Below are positions 24,916-32,831 of a stretch of 40,924 nt of DNA, piece after piece. The position numbers and the translations under genes are program-made. Below the pieces are notes generated by a model. It did no database searches, was not told the DNA's origin, and was given only the letters and a program-made list of their open reading frames with translations. The DNA comes from Lentisphaeria bacterium (lineage in GTDB: Bacteria; Verrucomicrobiota; Lentisphaeria; Oligosphaerales; Oligosphaeraceae), in NCBI GenBank assembly GCA_016303095.1, contig JAEDMH010000005.1:1-40924 (forward strand), in the 5' to 3' direction. Numbering within the stretch: position 1 is the stretch's first letter; the number at the start of each line of letters is the position of its first letter.

Positions 24916-25380
24916 CTACCGAAGAGGAATGCTCTCTTCCGGCAAGGCCTTCAGGAGGGTTTGGCAGCCTTCCAGGACATCCTGATAGGTTTGCTGGAAA
25001 TTGCCGGTGTACCAGGGATCGGCGATATCCCGGGGGCGGGGGGACCAATCCAGGAGGAGGTGAATGCGGGGATGGAGGGATGGGGGGAGGAGCCTCTGCA
25101 GATCTCTGCGGTTGGCCCGATCCATCCCCAGGAGGAGGTGATAGCGCTGCGCCTCCTGGGGAGTGAGCAGCCAGGCCCTTCTGGGGGAGAAGGGAATATG
25201 GTTTTGCCGCAGTATGTCCCGGGTTCCCGGATGGATGTCGCTTCCCAGTTCGTCGGTATGGAGGGCGGCGGAACGGATCTGCAGGTCGGTTCTTCCGGCC
25301 TGCCGCGCCAGTTCCTTCATGACGAACTCTGCCATGGGGCTGCGGCAGATATTCCCATGGCAGAGGAAGAGGAGCTCCAT
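24916..25380 (-). CDS. Low-molecular-weight protein tyrosine phosphatase
   Basis: A 154-residue cytosolic phosphatase of the LMW-PTP/arsenate-reductase-like family. The P-loop CHGNICRS spans 7-14 with nucleophile Cys7, Cys12 and Arg13. The general acid Asp lies in RDIADPWYTG near 120-126. Length is usual for the family. It starts 12 bases after the GHL6-like gene and is the last gene of the array. In many bacteria this type reverses tyrosine-kinase phosphorylation in exopolysaccharide export; no BY-kinase is visible here, so its target is open. Confidence 0.94.
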   Translation of the reverse strand: MELLFLCHGNICRSPMAEFVMKELARQAGRTDLQIRSAALHTDELGSDIHPGTRDILRQNHIPFSPRRAWLLTPQEAQRYHLLLGMDRANRRDLQRLLPPSLHPRIHLLLDWSPRPRDIADPWYTGNFQQTYQDVLEGCQTLLKALPEESIPLR

Positions 25381-25392
25381 GGAGGCGATCCC

Positions 25393-27426
25393 TTAGGCGT
25401 CGTAGTGGAGCACCACCATCTGGTGGCAGGTGAACTCCTCCACGGTGAAGGAGATCCGCCCATCCTGGCCAACCTGGAAGGGAAGGGCAGCGCCCTGGGG
25501 TTCCAGGGTGATGCTCTTCACCGGCTTGTCCGGCAGGAAGGAGACCTGGGTGCCCCGGAGGGGCATCAACTCCTCGATGACAATGCCATTGCCCCAGAGA
25601 CCCACGCCCCGGATGGTCTTGTCGCCTCCTCGGGGAATCACGTTGACGTAGAGCAGATGGATGATGGTCCGGTTCTGCTCCGGCTGATCCATGACATTCA
25701 CCCGTCCGGTGGAAGGCAGATTGCAAAGGAGGCGGGGGGTGCTTCCCAAAGCCAGAGCCACCACCTTCCGGAGATACTGGGCGAAGGGGACGCATCCCCA
25801 TCCCTTGTAGATGGTGAAGGCGGGATGGGCCAGATAGGTGATCTGGCGGGTGGCCACGCCGGAGGAGAAGCCGCTGGGATCCGGCCGGTAGGGGGTGTGC
25901 TGGTGGGAGCAGAAGTGGTCGTGGTCCGTGCGGTTGAAGTACGGTTCGTAGATCTGGCCCAGGCTCTTGCCCGTGGTGGGAAGAATCCGCTGGCTGGGGA
26001 AATACATCACCATGGGGGAGTCCACATCGTCCCCCTGGAGTTCCGGATTGGGAACCATGTAGTCCACTTTGTAGGGGCTTTCTCCCTGGAAGGTGGCTCC
26101 CATGGCAAAGAGGGGCTGCCCCTTCTCGTCCAGTCCGCTGGTGCCGGAGAGGAGGAGATGTCCCCCCTTGTCCAGATACTCCTGGAGACGCTGGCGGAGG
26201 GCTTCGGGAATGGCAATGTCATCGGGGAGAATCAAAAGACGGTATTTCTGGAAATCCGCCTCCGTGTCGATGATGTCGAAGAGGAAATGGCCTTCCAGAA
26301 GGACGCGTCCGGCCCCAATGTCGCCGTGAATCTCCCGGTCGGCGCTGCGTTCCACGGCCGCCTTGGCCAGAATGGCCATCTCCGCCACGTTGTGCACATG
26401 GTTGCACCAGGGTTCCTTCTGCTCCACTTCCTGATAGGCCCGGCCAATGAGGCGGTAGGTGGATTCGTCCAGCTTTCCGCAGGGATGAAGCTGGTCGCCG
26501 ATGCTGCACTTCGCTCCGAAGGCCAGCATGGCGGCGCACTCGTAGCGCAGGGCGTTAGGATGCTTGTAGCCGCCGAATTCGCCCCAGGAGGTGTGGAACT
26601 TTCCGGTCATGCCCAGATAGTCGAAGGGAAGATTGTGGACATATTTGGCGGAGAGGGCGAAATGGTCGTAGCCCCAGCCGCCGGTGGGCAGGGATTCCAG
26701 CTCCAGGTGGGAGAAGTAGTCTTCCAAAATCTGGCGCTTCCCGGGGGTGACGTGGCCGGAGTTGTGGAAGATGGGCATGTCGGGATCCATCTCCTTCACG
26801 GCGGCGGTGGTCATGCGATAGTAGCGTTCCAGGCCCTCCTGGGCGATTTGCAGGAGATGGTCGGGATTATGGGGATCCAGGCCCTTTTCCCGGAGGCGCT
26901 TCATGCAGTGTTCGCAGGCGCAGGGAGCCTGGTGGATGATGTCCAGGAAGATGCCGTCGCAGTTGGGGAATTGGCGGAGCACCTCCTGGATTTCCCGGCA
27001 GAGATGCTCCACATAGGGAGAGTTGAAGCAGGCCTTGTGGAAGCCGGGATCCAGATTGCTCTGGGCAATGGGAGTCATGGTCTTCAAGTCCACATGGACG
27101 GCCAGCCAGTCCGGATGCTCCGCCAGCATGGCGTCATCGAGACCGGCAGAGAGATAGATGGGGGCATTCACATGGATTTCCTTGCAGGCGTCGAACTGGG
27201 CCCGGAGGAGATCGAAGGAGAGGCCCGGATGGCGGTGCCCCACTTCCGTGTTGTTGTAGTGCCAGCCGTGGTGGCACTTGGCGAAGAGGGTGATGGAGTC
27301 CACATGGGCGTCCTGGAGGGTCTTTTGCCACTCCTCTTTCTGGAAGCGTGCCCCGATGCCGGGGATTTGGCCGGAGGTGTGGAAGTCCAGGTGGACTTGA
27401 CGGAAGCGTAAGGCGTGCTTTTTCAT
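25393..27426 (-). CDS. GHL6-type putative glycoside hydrolase with beta-galactosidase-trimerisation-like domain
   Basis: A 677-residue protein. Residues about 5-330 look like a TIM-barrel of the hypothetical glycosyl hydrolase 6 type: RFRQVHLDFHTSG, DSITLFAKCHHGWHYNNT, then CDGIFLDII followed by a CACEHC cluster. Residues about 340-570 resemble a flavodoxin-like trimerisation domain (LLILPDDIAIPEALRQRLQEYL, GGHLLLSGTSGL). A C-terminal beta domain closes the protein (SFTVEEFTCHQMVVLHYD). The ATG at 27426 is chosen; a TTG eight codons upstream is possible. There is no signal peptide, so it acts on imported or short substrates. The CACEHC motif could bind metal but may be incidental. Substrate unknown. 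Confidence 0.8.
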   Translation of the reverse strand: MKKHALRFRQVHLDFHTSGQIPGIGARFQKEEWQKTLQDAHVDSITLFAKCHHGWHYNNTEVGHRHPGLSFDLLRAQFDACKEIHVNAPIYLSAGLDDAMLAEHPDWLAVHVDLKTMTPIAQSNLDPGFHKACFNSPYVEHLCREIQEVLRQFPNCDGIFLDIIHQAPCACEHCMKRLREKGLDPHNPDHLLQIAQEGLERYYRMTTAAVKEMDPDMPIFHNSGHVTPGKRQILEDYFSHLELESLPTGGWGYDHFALSAKYVHNLPFDYLGMTGKFHTSWGEFGGYKHPNALRYECAAMLAFGAKCSIGDQLHPCGKLDESTYRLIGRAYQEVEQKEPWCNHVHNVAEMAILAKAAVERSADREIHGDIGAGRVLLEGHFLFDIIDTEADFQKYRLLILPDDIAIPEALRQRLQEYLDKGGHLLLSGTSGLDEKGQPLFAMGATFQGESPYKVDYMVPNPELQGDDVDSPMVMYFPSQRILPTTGKSLGQIYEPYFNRTDHDHFCSHQHTPYRPDPSGFSSGVATRQITYLAHPAFTIYKGWGCVPFAQYLRKVVALALGSTPRLLCNLPSTGRVNVMDQPEQNRTIIHLLYVNVIPRGGDKTIRGVGLWGNGIVIEELMPLRGTQVSFLPDKPVKSITLEPQGAALPFQVGQDGRISFTVEEFTCHQMVVLHYDA

Positions 27427-27475
27427 GGTAAAGTTCGGTAGGGAAGGCAAGGGAAAAAAGGGTTGAGGGGGGGGG

Positions 27476-28705
27476 CTAGGCTTCCTTGCTCACGGCCTTG
27501 TCCACAATGGCGCAAATGCAGCAGTCGGACCACACGTTTTCCCCGGTCTCCACCATGTCAATGACGGAGAAGATGGGGAGGATGAGGCCCATGACGCCCA
27601 GGGGGGCGCCCATGCCCGCCATGAGGGAGAGGGTGAGGAAGTAGCACCCCATGGGGACGCCGGCGTTGCCGATGGCGGAGAAGACGGAGATGAAGACCCA
27701 AATGGCCATGAGGGGGAGGGTGAGGACAATGCCAGTGTTCTGCATGACGAAGAGGGAGGTCACCAGGATGAAGGCGGCGCATCCGTTCATGTTGATGGTG
27801 CAGCAAAGAGGCAGGATGAAGCGGGCCACCTCAGGCTTCGCCTTCAGGTTGTTCTCCGCGGAGGCCACGGTGACGGGCAGGGTGGCGGCGGAGCTCTTGG
27901 TGAAGAAGGCCATGAGCACGGCGGGCAGCATGGCCCGGAAGACTTTTAGGGGATTCAGCTTGTGGATCAGGAGGAAGCAGGGCAGCACCAGGAAGAATTG
28001 GATCAGGTTGCCCAGAATCACCACGAGGACATATTTCCCCAAAGCCCCGGAGACCCAGGTGCCGAACTGGGTGGCAAATTGGCTGGCAAAGGCCACAATG
28101 CCCACGGGAAGAATCCACACCAGCCCGCGAATCAGGGTGAACAGCACTTCTTGCATCCCCTGAATTACTTGGGCCAAGGCCTGCACTTGGGGGGAGTCCC
28201 GGCGAATGGCCAATGTGAGACCCACCGCCGCCGCCAAGAAAATGACGCTAAGCACATTGCCGCCCAGAAGGGAACCCACAAAGTTGTCCGGCACCACGGA
28301 GAGAAGGTGGTTCCGATAGCTTAAGGCCTGGAATTGGGTGGCCACGCTGGAGGCGCCCTCCGCAATGGCGCTCTCCTCCAGATTGCCGGGGGCGATGAGC
28401 CGAAACAGCAGAAGGCCCACCAGGGCGGAGGCAAAGGTGGTCAGAAGGGTGTAGGCCAGGGTGCGCAGGAAGATCTTGGTGGTCTTTCGCTGGGCGCCCA
28501 GACTGGCTAGGGTGGTGGTGACCGCCAGGGCGATGGTGGGCACCGCCAAAAGCTTGAAGAGACGGGTGAAGATGGCGGCGATGGTGTCGCAGATGGCGGT
28601 GATCCAGGAGACTTGGAGGGCGCCCAGGATCCCGCCTAGGGCGAGGGCGACCAACCAAATGAACATTTGCTTGCCGTTGAATCCTTTGCTTTGGGGAATG
28701 GTCAT
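27476..28705 (-). CDS. Dicarboxylate/amino acid:cation symporter (DAACS/SLC1 family)
   Basis: A 409-residue inner-membrane symporter of the GltP/GltT/SstT fold. Hairpin motif TKSSAATLPVT (family TSSSSATLP), TM7 motif NMNGCA (family NMDGT/A) and GNAGVP in the second hairpin are all present. The NMDG Asp-to-Asn change to NMNGCA resembles serine/threonine-type members rather than glutamate carriers, so substrate should not be assumed. It lies in a same-strand array with an amino acid ABC transporter and a GHL6-like gene, 49 bases before the latter. Confidence 0.92.
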   Translation of the reverse strand: MTIPQSKGFNGKQMFIWLVALALGGILGALQVSWITAICDTIAAIFTRLFKLLAVPTIALAVTTTLASLGAQRKTTKIFLRTLAYTLLTTFASALVGLLLFRLIAPGNLEESAIAEGASSVATQFQALSYRNHLLSVVPDNFVGSLLGGNVLSVIFLAAAVGLTLAIRRDSPQVQALAQVIQGMQEVLFTLIRGLVWILPVGIVAFASQFATQFGTWVSGALGKYVLVVILGNLIQFFLVLPCFLLIHKLNPLKVFRAMLPAVLMAFFTKSSAATLPVTVASAENNLKAKPEVARFILPLCCTINMNGCAAFILVTSLFVMQNTGIVLTLPLMAIWVFISVFSAIGNAGVPMGCYFLTLSLMAGMGAPLGVMGLILPIFSVIDMVETGENVWSDCCICAIVDKAVSKEA

Positions 28706-28756
28706 AACGAAAAAGGAGGGGGTGAAGTGGGGAATGACAGAAGAAGAGAGGGAAGG

Positions 28757-29392
28757 CTATTGCCCCAGACGCTCCTTGAGCTTTTGCTGGAGTTCTTGCG
28801 CCTCCTGGGGAGTGCTGCGACGATAGAGAATCCCGTTCTCCGCATTGAAGGAATACCGCCCCTGGGGATCGATCCCGAAAATCTGGGACAGCACCCGCTG
28901 GAGCAACGCCAGCTGGGTGTTCAGACGAGCCTGCTTCTCCCCATCCTCCCCCACTTCCCGAAGGGCCTTCTCCAACAAGCCCTTCCGGGCCACCAGCCGC
29001 AAAAAGGCCTCCTCCGGAGTGCCCAGGCGCTGGTAGATCAGATTCTTCTCCCCGTCCAGCAGGTAGACGGGCTCTCCGTCCTGGGCCAGCGCCAAAGACA
29101 ACAGGCGGTTGTGCACATTCAACGCATTCTTGAGGCGGGAGACCTCGGCCACCTGGGCATCCCGCTTCTCCTGGGCAATCCCCTCCAAGGCAGACACCGC
29201 CTCCTTCAACTGAAGGGAAAGCACACGCTGACGGCGCAGTGCGTTCTCCATGGCCTCCCGGATGGTGCACTGGGCGATGAGGACGGTGCCGTCCTCCTGT
29301 GGGAGGATGGTGGGGCTTGGGGTGGCTTCCTGGGGGAAGGCCGCAGGGGCGAGGCACAGAAGAAGAACAAAGGAGAGAAGAAGAGATTTCAT
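28757..29392 (-). CDS. Secreted coiled-coil protein of unknown function
   Basis: A 211-residue exported protein that I do not recognise. Signal peptide 1-21 (MKSLLLSFVLLLCLAPAAFPQ). The rest is largely helical with heptad-like Leu/Ala/Glu patterns (REAMENALRRQRVLSLQLKEAV, QAEVSRLKN, LRLVARKGLLEKALREV), so one or two coiled coils are likely. A short beta segment DGEPVYLLDGEKNLIY and a C-terminal PQGRYSFNAENGILYRR separate the helices. It starts 18 bases after the ABC ATPase stop and precedes the DAACS gene, so it is cotranscribed with two transporters. A periplasmic accessory role is only inference. Confidence 0.8.
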   Translation of the reverse strand: MKSLLLSFVLLLCLAPAAFPQEATPSPTILPQEDGTVLIAQCTIREAMENALRRQRVLSLQLKEAVSALEGIAQEKRDAQVAEVSRLKNALNVHNRLLSLALAQDGEPVYLLDGEKNLIYQRLGTPEEAFLRLVARKGLLEKALREVGEDGEKQARLNTQLALLQRVLSQIFGIDPQGRYSFNAENGILYRRSTPQEAQELQQKLKERLGQ

Positions 29393-29410
29393 GGGGGTGT
29401 CCTGGAAAAA

Positions 29411-30184
29411 TCAGTGTCCGTCGTGGAGTTTTTTCAGGAAAGCTCTGGTGCGAGGATGGTTGGGATTGTCGATGACTTGGTCCGGGGTGCCTTGCTCCAC
29501 GATCACGCCGTTGGCCATGAAGACCACGTGGTCGGAGACCATGCGGGCAAAGCTGATTTCGTGGGTCACAATGACCATGGTCATCATCTGGCTGGCCAGA
29601 TCCCGGATGACCTTCAGGATTTCTCCCGTGAGCTCCGGATCCAGGGCGCTGGTGGGCTCGTCGAAGAAGAGGATGGCGGGCTGCCCCATGAGCGCCCGGG
29701 CAATGGAGACCCGCTGCTGCTGCCCGCCGGACAGCTCGCAGGGATAGGCCTTCTCTTTCCCCTGCAACCCCATGCGCTTCAGCAACGCTTCCGCCTCCTG
29801 GAAGACTTTCTGGCGCTCCCGTTTCTGGACGCAGAGGGGGGCGTCGGTGATGTTCTCCATCACGTTGTAGTGGGGGAAGAGATTGAAGTTCTGGAAGACC
29901 AGGCCGAAGCGGGAGCGGATCTTGCGCAGGGTCTCGGGGGAGGCGTAGCGGGAGCCCTTGGGCGTGTCTTGGCAGACCAGGTCATCCAGGTAGCGCATGG
30001 TGCCGTGATCCATGGTCTCCAGGAGGGTGGCGCAACGCAGGAAGGTGGATTTTCCGCTGCCGGAGGGGCCGATGATGGAAACCACCTGGCCGGAATGGAC
30101 GGTCAGGGAGATGTCCTTGAGCACAGACTGGGCTCCAAAGCTCTTCTGTAAATGCTGTACCTGGAAGACGACGGGCTTTTCCAT
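29411..30184 (-). CDS. Polar amino acid ABC transporter ATP-binding protein (GlnQ/HisP type)
   Basis: A 257-residue ATPase that energises amino acid import. Walker A GPSGSGKST near 39-47, signature LSGGQQQRVSIARAL, Walker B AILFFDEPTSALDPE and the H-loop VTHE are intact. It ends close to the usual family length (about 245-260). The start at 30184 lies 20 bases downstream of the permease stop. With the permease and lipoprotein it forms a complete single-permease importer (a homodimeric membrane part). Confidence 0.96.
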   Translation of the reverse strand: MEKPVVFQVQHLQKSFGAQSVLKDISLTVHSGQVVSIIGPSGSGKSTFLRCATLLETMDHGTMRYLDDLVCQDTPKGSRYASPETLRKIRSRFGLVFQNFNLFPHYNVMENITDAPLCVQKRERQKVFQEAEALLKRMGLQGKEKAYPCELSGGQQQRVSIARALMGQPAILFFDEPTSALDPELTGEILKVIRDLASQMMTMVIVTHEISFARMVSDHVVFMANGVIVEQGTPDQVIDNPNHPRTRAFLKKLHDGH

Positions 30185-30204
30185 GGCTGCAGGTTCCTCC
30201 TTGC

Positions 30205-30897
30205 CTAGCGATAGTAGTTCATGCGCCGTTCCAAATACTCCATGACGGCGGCCACCAGGAAGTTGAAGAGATAGTAGAAGACGCCGGCCACCAGATAGGG
30301 GGTCATGGAGGCCTGGGTGCTGGCCAGCTGCTTGGCCTGGGTGAACATCTCCGCGCAGGCGATGGCGAAGGCCAGGGAGGTGTCCTTGGTGAGGGTGATG
30401 ACCTCGTTGGTCACCGGGGGCAAGGTGCGCTTGATGACCTGGGGAAGGATAATCTTGTTCAGGGTCTGCACCCGGGAATACCCCAAGACTTGGGCCGCTT
30501 CATATTGCCCCTGGGGAATGGACAGGAAGCCCCCCCGGAAAATCTCCGCGAAATAGGCGGCGTAGTTCAGGGAGAAGGCGATGATGACCGCAGGAAAACG
30601 ATAGGCGTTGGAGAGGGGAATCCCGCAGAGAAAGTAGGGGCCGAAGAAAATCACCAGGAGCTGGAGCATCAGGGGGGTGCCCCGCATCATGGAGATGTAG
30701 ACCCGGGTCAGCCAGGCCAAAGGAGAGAACTTGCTCATGCGGAACAGGCAGATGAACAAGCCCAGGGGCAGGGCGTAGAGCAGGGTCAGAAAAAAGATGG
30801 CCACCGTGGTCCCAAAGCTCTTGAACAGGAGGGTGAGGGTGTACCGGAATTGAGGAGCACAGAGCACCTCCAGCAGTTCGGCAAGGAATGGGGGCAC
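30205..30897 (-). CDS. Polar amino acid ABC transporter permease (HisM/GlnP type)
   Basis: An inner-membrane permease of about 230 residues. Five hydrophobic segments and the EAA loop (QYEAAQVLGYSRVQTLNKIILPQ) that docks the ATPase are present, as is MRGTPLMLQLL. I take GTG at 30897 as the start; the frame is open to a TTG at 30948, but that codon sits inside a hairpin after the lipoprotein gene. Neither has a good ribosome site, so the exact start is uncertain. Only one permease gene is present, so the transporter would work as a homodimer. Confidence 0.93.
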   Translation of the reverse strand: MPPFLAELLEVLCAPQFRYTLTLLFKSFGTTVAIFFLTLLYALPLGLFICLFRMSKFSPLAWLTRVYISMMRGTPLMLQLLVIFFGPYFLCGIPLSNAYRFPAVIIAFSLNYAAYFAEIFRGGFLSIPQGQYEAAQVLGYSRVQTLNKIILPQVIKRTLPPVTNEVITLTKDTSLAFAIACAEMFTQAKQLASTQASMTPYLVAGVFYYLFNFLVAAVMEYLERRMNYYR

Positions 30898-30940
30898 GGC
30901 GGCAGGAAAGTTGGGAAAAGGGGAGGGAAGATGGCCCGCT

Positions 30941-30958
30941 CCCCGCAAAAAACCGGGG
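30941..30958 (-). other. Intercistronic hairpin after the binding-protein gene
   Basis: CCCCG (30941-30945) pairs with CGGGG (30954-30958), with six T in the loop on the minus strand. Short stems here commonly stabilise the upstream binding-protein message relative to the permease. It is short, so function is not certain. Confidence 0.35.
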
Positions 30959-30985
30959 GACGGGCCGGAAATAGGGAAAAGGGAG

Positions 30986-31837
30986 TTACTTCTTCTGGAT
31001 GCTCACATCCTCCCCGTCAAACCACTTCTGGGAAATCTTGGTGAAGGTGCCATCCTCATGCATCTGATCCATGGTCTCCTGCACCAAATCCCGAATGGCC
31101 GTGTTGCCCAGCTTGAAGCCAATGCCATACTGCTCCGTGGTGAGATTCTCCTCCAGCATCCGGGCGACATCGTTCCCTTTCATGAGACGGACGGCCACGC
31201 TGTAGTCGATGACCACGGCGTCGCAGGCTCCCGCCTGAAGCTCCATGTAGGCCTGGTTGAAGGTGGGCACCTCCACAATGGCCTTCAGGGAGTTGCGCAA
31301 CTCCGTGCACTCCTCGCTCTGAAGGGCCTTCAGGCCGGAGGAGTCCGCCTGGGCTTCCACCGTGGTTCCGGCCAGCTGCGCCTTGGTGTGGATGGGGGAG
31401 TCCTTCCGCACCAGGATGACCTGGGAGCTGTCCACATAGGGCTCGCTCCAGGTGTAGTACTCTTCCCGCCCGTTGATGGTGAAGCCGTTCCAGATGCAGT
31501 TGATGGACCCGCTGTTCAACTCGGCGTCCTTGGCATCCCAGTCAATGGCCTGGAACTTGACCTTCCAGCCCCGCCGGACGGCCACCTCCTTGGCCAGATC
31601 CAGGTCGAAACCCACCAGTTCTCCCGTGGCTTCGTCACGGAATCCGTAGGGAGGGAAGGAGGCGTCCAAGCCCACCACCAGGGTGAAGTCGCCATTGAGC
31701 AGCTGGAACAAGGCTTCCTCGTAGGAGCACAGGGCCTGGTTGGCGGCAGGATTCTTGGACATGGGGGTCTTTTTGCCGCAGGAGGCGAGGGTGAAGAGGG
31801 CGAGGAAGGCGGACAGGAGAAGGAGGGTGTTTCTCAT
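30986..31837 (-). CDS. Amino acid ABC transporter substrate-binding lipoprotein (SBP family 3)
   Basis: A 283-residue extracytoplasmic binding protein. Lipobox LASC puts the lipidated Cys at 20. The mature part has the family 3 phrases FTLVVGLDASFPPYGFRD and GELVGFDLDLAKEVA, a central IWNGFTINGREEYYTWSEPY and a C-terminal QMHEDGTFTKISQKWF, matching polar amino acid binders such as glutamine/lysine types. It is the first gene of the seven-gene array, downstream of a promoter-like box at 31972-31981. An unusual insert, NQALCSYEEALFQLLNGD, precedes the first domain strand. Confidence 0.95.
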   Translation of the reverse strand: MRNTLLLLSAFLALFTLASCGKKTPMSKNPAANQALCSYEEALFQLLNGDFTLVVGLDASFPPYGFRDEATGELVGFDLDLAKEVAVRRGWKVKFQAIDWDAKDAELNSGSINCIWNGFTINGREEYYTWSEPYVDSSQVILVRKDSPIHTKAQLAGTTVEAQADSSGLKALQSEECTELRNSLKAIVEVPTFNQAYMELQAGACDAVVIDYSVAVRLMKGNDVARMLEENLTTEQYGIGFKLGNTAIRDLVQETMDQMHEDGTFTKISQKWFDGEDVSIQKK

Positions 31838-31971
31838 GGGATTTCTGGGGTGGGAGGGACTGGGGAAAAGAAGAAGATGCCCCAGGCCTGGGGAGCAAAG
31901 CCTCCGGAGCCGGTCTGGGGGAGGGAGAAGGGGGAAAAGCCCCCTTGCCCCGGATAAATGGAACGAGGCCT

Positions 31972-31981
31972 AGAATATACC
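31972..31981 (-). promoter_or_regulatory. Candidate -10 box GGTATATTCT for the ABC-transporter array
   Basis: The minus strand reads GGTATATTCT, about 135 bases before the binding-protein start. The identical decamer occurs on the plus strand at 32111-32120, facing the other way. No clear -35 exists (GTCAAC at 17 bases), so an extended -10 or activator-dependent promoter is suggested. Confidence 0.45.
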
Positions 31982-32110
31982 ACGGATTGTTCTCCCGTTG
32001 ACCCCCGCGGTTTTCCATGATTTTCCCGGAGAATAAGGTGGAAAAGTTGTCATGGAAATGTGCAATTTGTGACTTTGGGGAAGGGAAAAGGATGGTTCAT
32101 GGGGGGGCTC

Positions 32111-32120
32111 GGTATATTCT
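32111..32120 (+). promoter_or_regulatory. Candidate -10 box GGTATATTCT for the HTH pair
   Basis: Same decamer as the divergent box, 130 bases away and in opposite orientation, with a 250-base leader to the HTH gene. The upstream sequence is G-rich and lacks a recognisable -35. Confidence 0.4.
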
Positions 32121-32370
32121 TGCCCATGGCCCGGAAGTTCCGGGAAATGGAAAACCTGGATGCGGGGTGTCAAGGAGGTTTCGCCAGCGTGAGGAGAAGC
32201 GAGGCGCCAGGGTGTACGCCGGCTGGGCCGCGGGATCTCCCGCGGGAAAGCCTGGGGCCGCGCCAGGGGGCAGGAGACAAGGGCGGGACTGGCTGTCGCC
32301 GCATTGTTCTCCCCCCCTACACACACACACGCCGTTCCGGGAATGCACAAAGCAGACAAGGAGAAACAGC

Positions 32371-32829
32371 ATGGAAGGAAAGCAAGGGGATGACCCCCGG
32401 GAATTCCAAGGATTCTTGACTCCAGGAGTGCGCAGGAGAATGCGGAACCGGAGAAAGTCCATGGGCCTCAGCGTGCAAAAGCTCGGGGAGGCCATGGGGG
32501 TGAATTGGTCCACTCTGCGAAAATGGGAGGATGGCTCCGTGGGCTCCTGTCGCCCCGCCCATGCGCGAAAGCTCTCCCGCTTCCTCGCCGGCGAACTGGA
32601 CGAAACCATTCGAAGGATGTCCTCCACTCCCCTCTCCCGCAATGAGGAGAAGCGGAGCCAGGCCCTGCCTCTCCTGGAGTGCATGGAGCGCATCTCCGGA
32701 CTGTACCGGATTTGCGAGGGAAATCCCACGCTGGAGTCCGCCATGGTCTCCCGCCTGAACGAGGCACTGCATCGCTCCGCGGAACGCATTCGGAACTACA
32801 CAGGGCAATCCAAGGAAAAGGAGGATTGA
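32371..32829 (+). CDS. HTH (XRE-like) DNA-binding protein, first of a pair
   Basis: A 152-residue protein. An XRE-type helix-turn-helix lies at about 10-60: FLTPGVRRRMRNRRKSMGL, then VQKLGEAMGVNWSTLRKWEDG. The linker is followed by a C-terminal helical domain with LLECMERISGLYRI...NPTLES...LNEALHRSAERI. AAGGAG at 32358 supports the ATG. The next gene, two bases on, is a paralogue along its whole length. Likely a transcription regulator acting with its partner; target unknown. Confidence 0.85.
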   Translation: MEGKQGDDPREFQGFLTPGVRRRMRNRRKSMGLSVQKLGEAMGVNWSTLRKWEDGSVGSCRPAHARKLSRFLAGELDETIRRMSSTPLSRNEEKRSQALPLLECMERISGLYRICEGNPTLESAMVSRLNEALHRSAERIRNYTGQSKEKED

Positions 32830-32831
32830 CG

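Larger units (their letters stand above)
31838..32370. other. Divergent intergenic region, no gene seen
   Basis: 533 bases between the divergent ABC-transporter and HTH units. It holds two outward-facing GGTATATTCT boxes and an (AC)5-6 tract at about 32320-32330. The plus frame open from 32017 has no family similarity before the ATG at 32371, so I read it as non-coding leader. No riboswitch or RNA gene was recognised. Confidence 0.6.

Noticed and set aside
24961..27411. 816-residue open frame on the plus strand
   Set aside because: Antisense to the GHL6-like and phosphatase genes; composition is the Gly/His/Val-rich pattern of shadow frames with no motif.
32320..32330. (AC)n dinucleotide tract as a phase-variation switch
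   Set aside because: Only five to six units and outside any supported reading frame.
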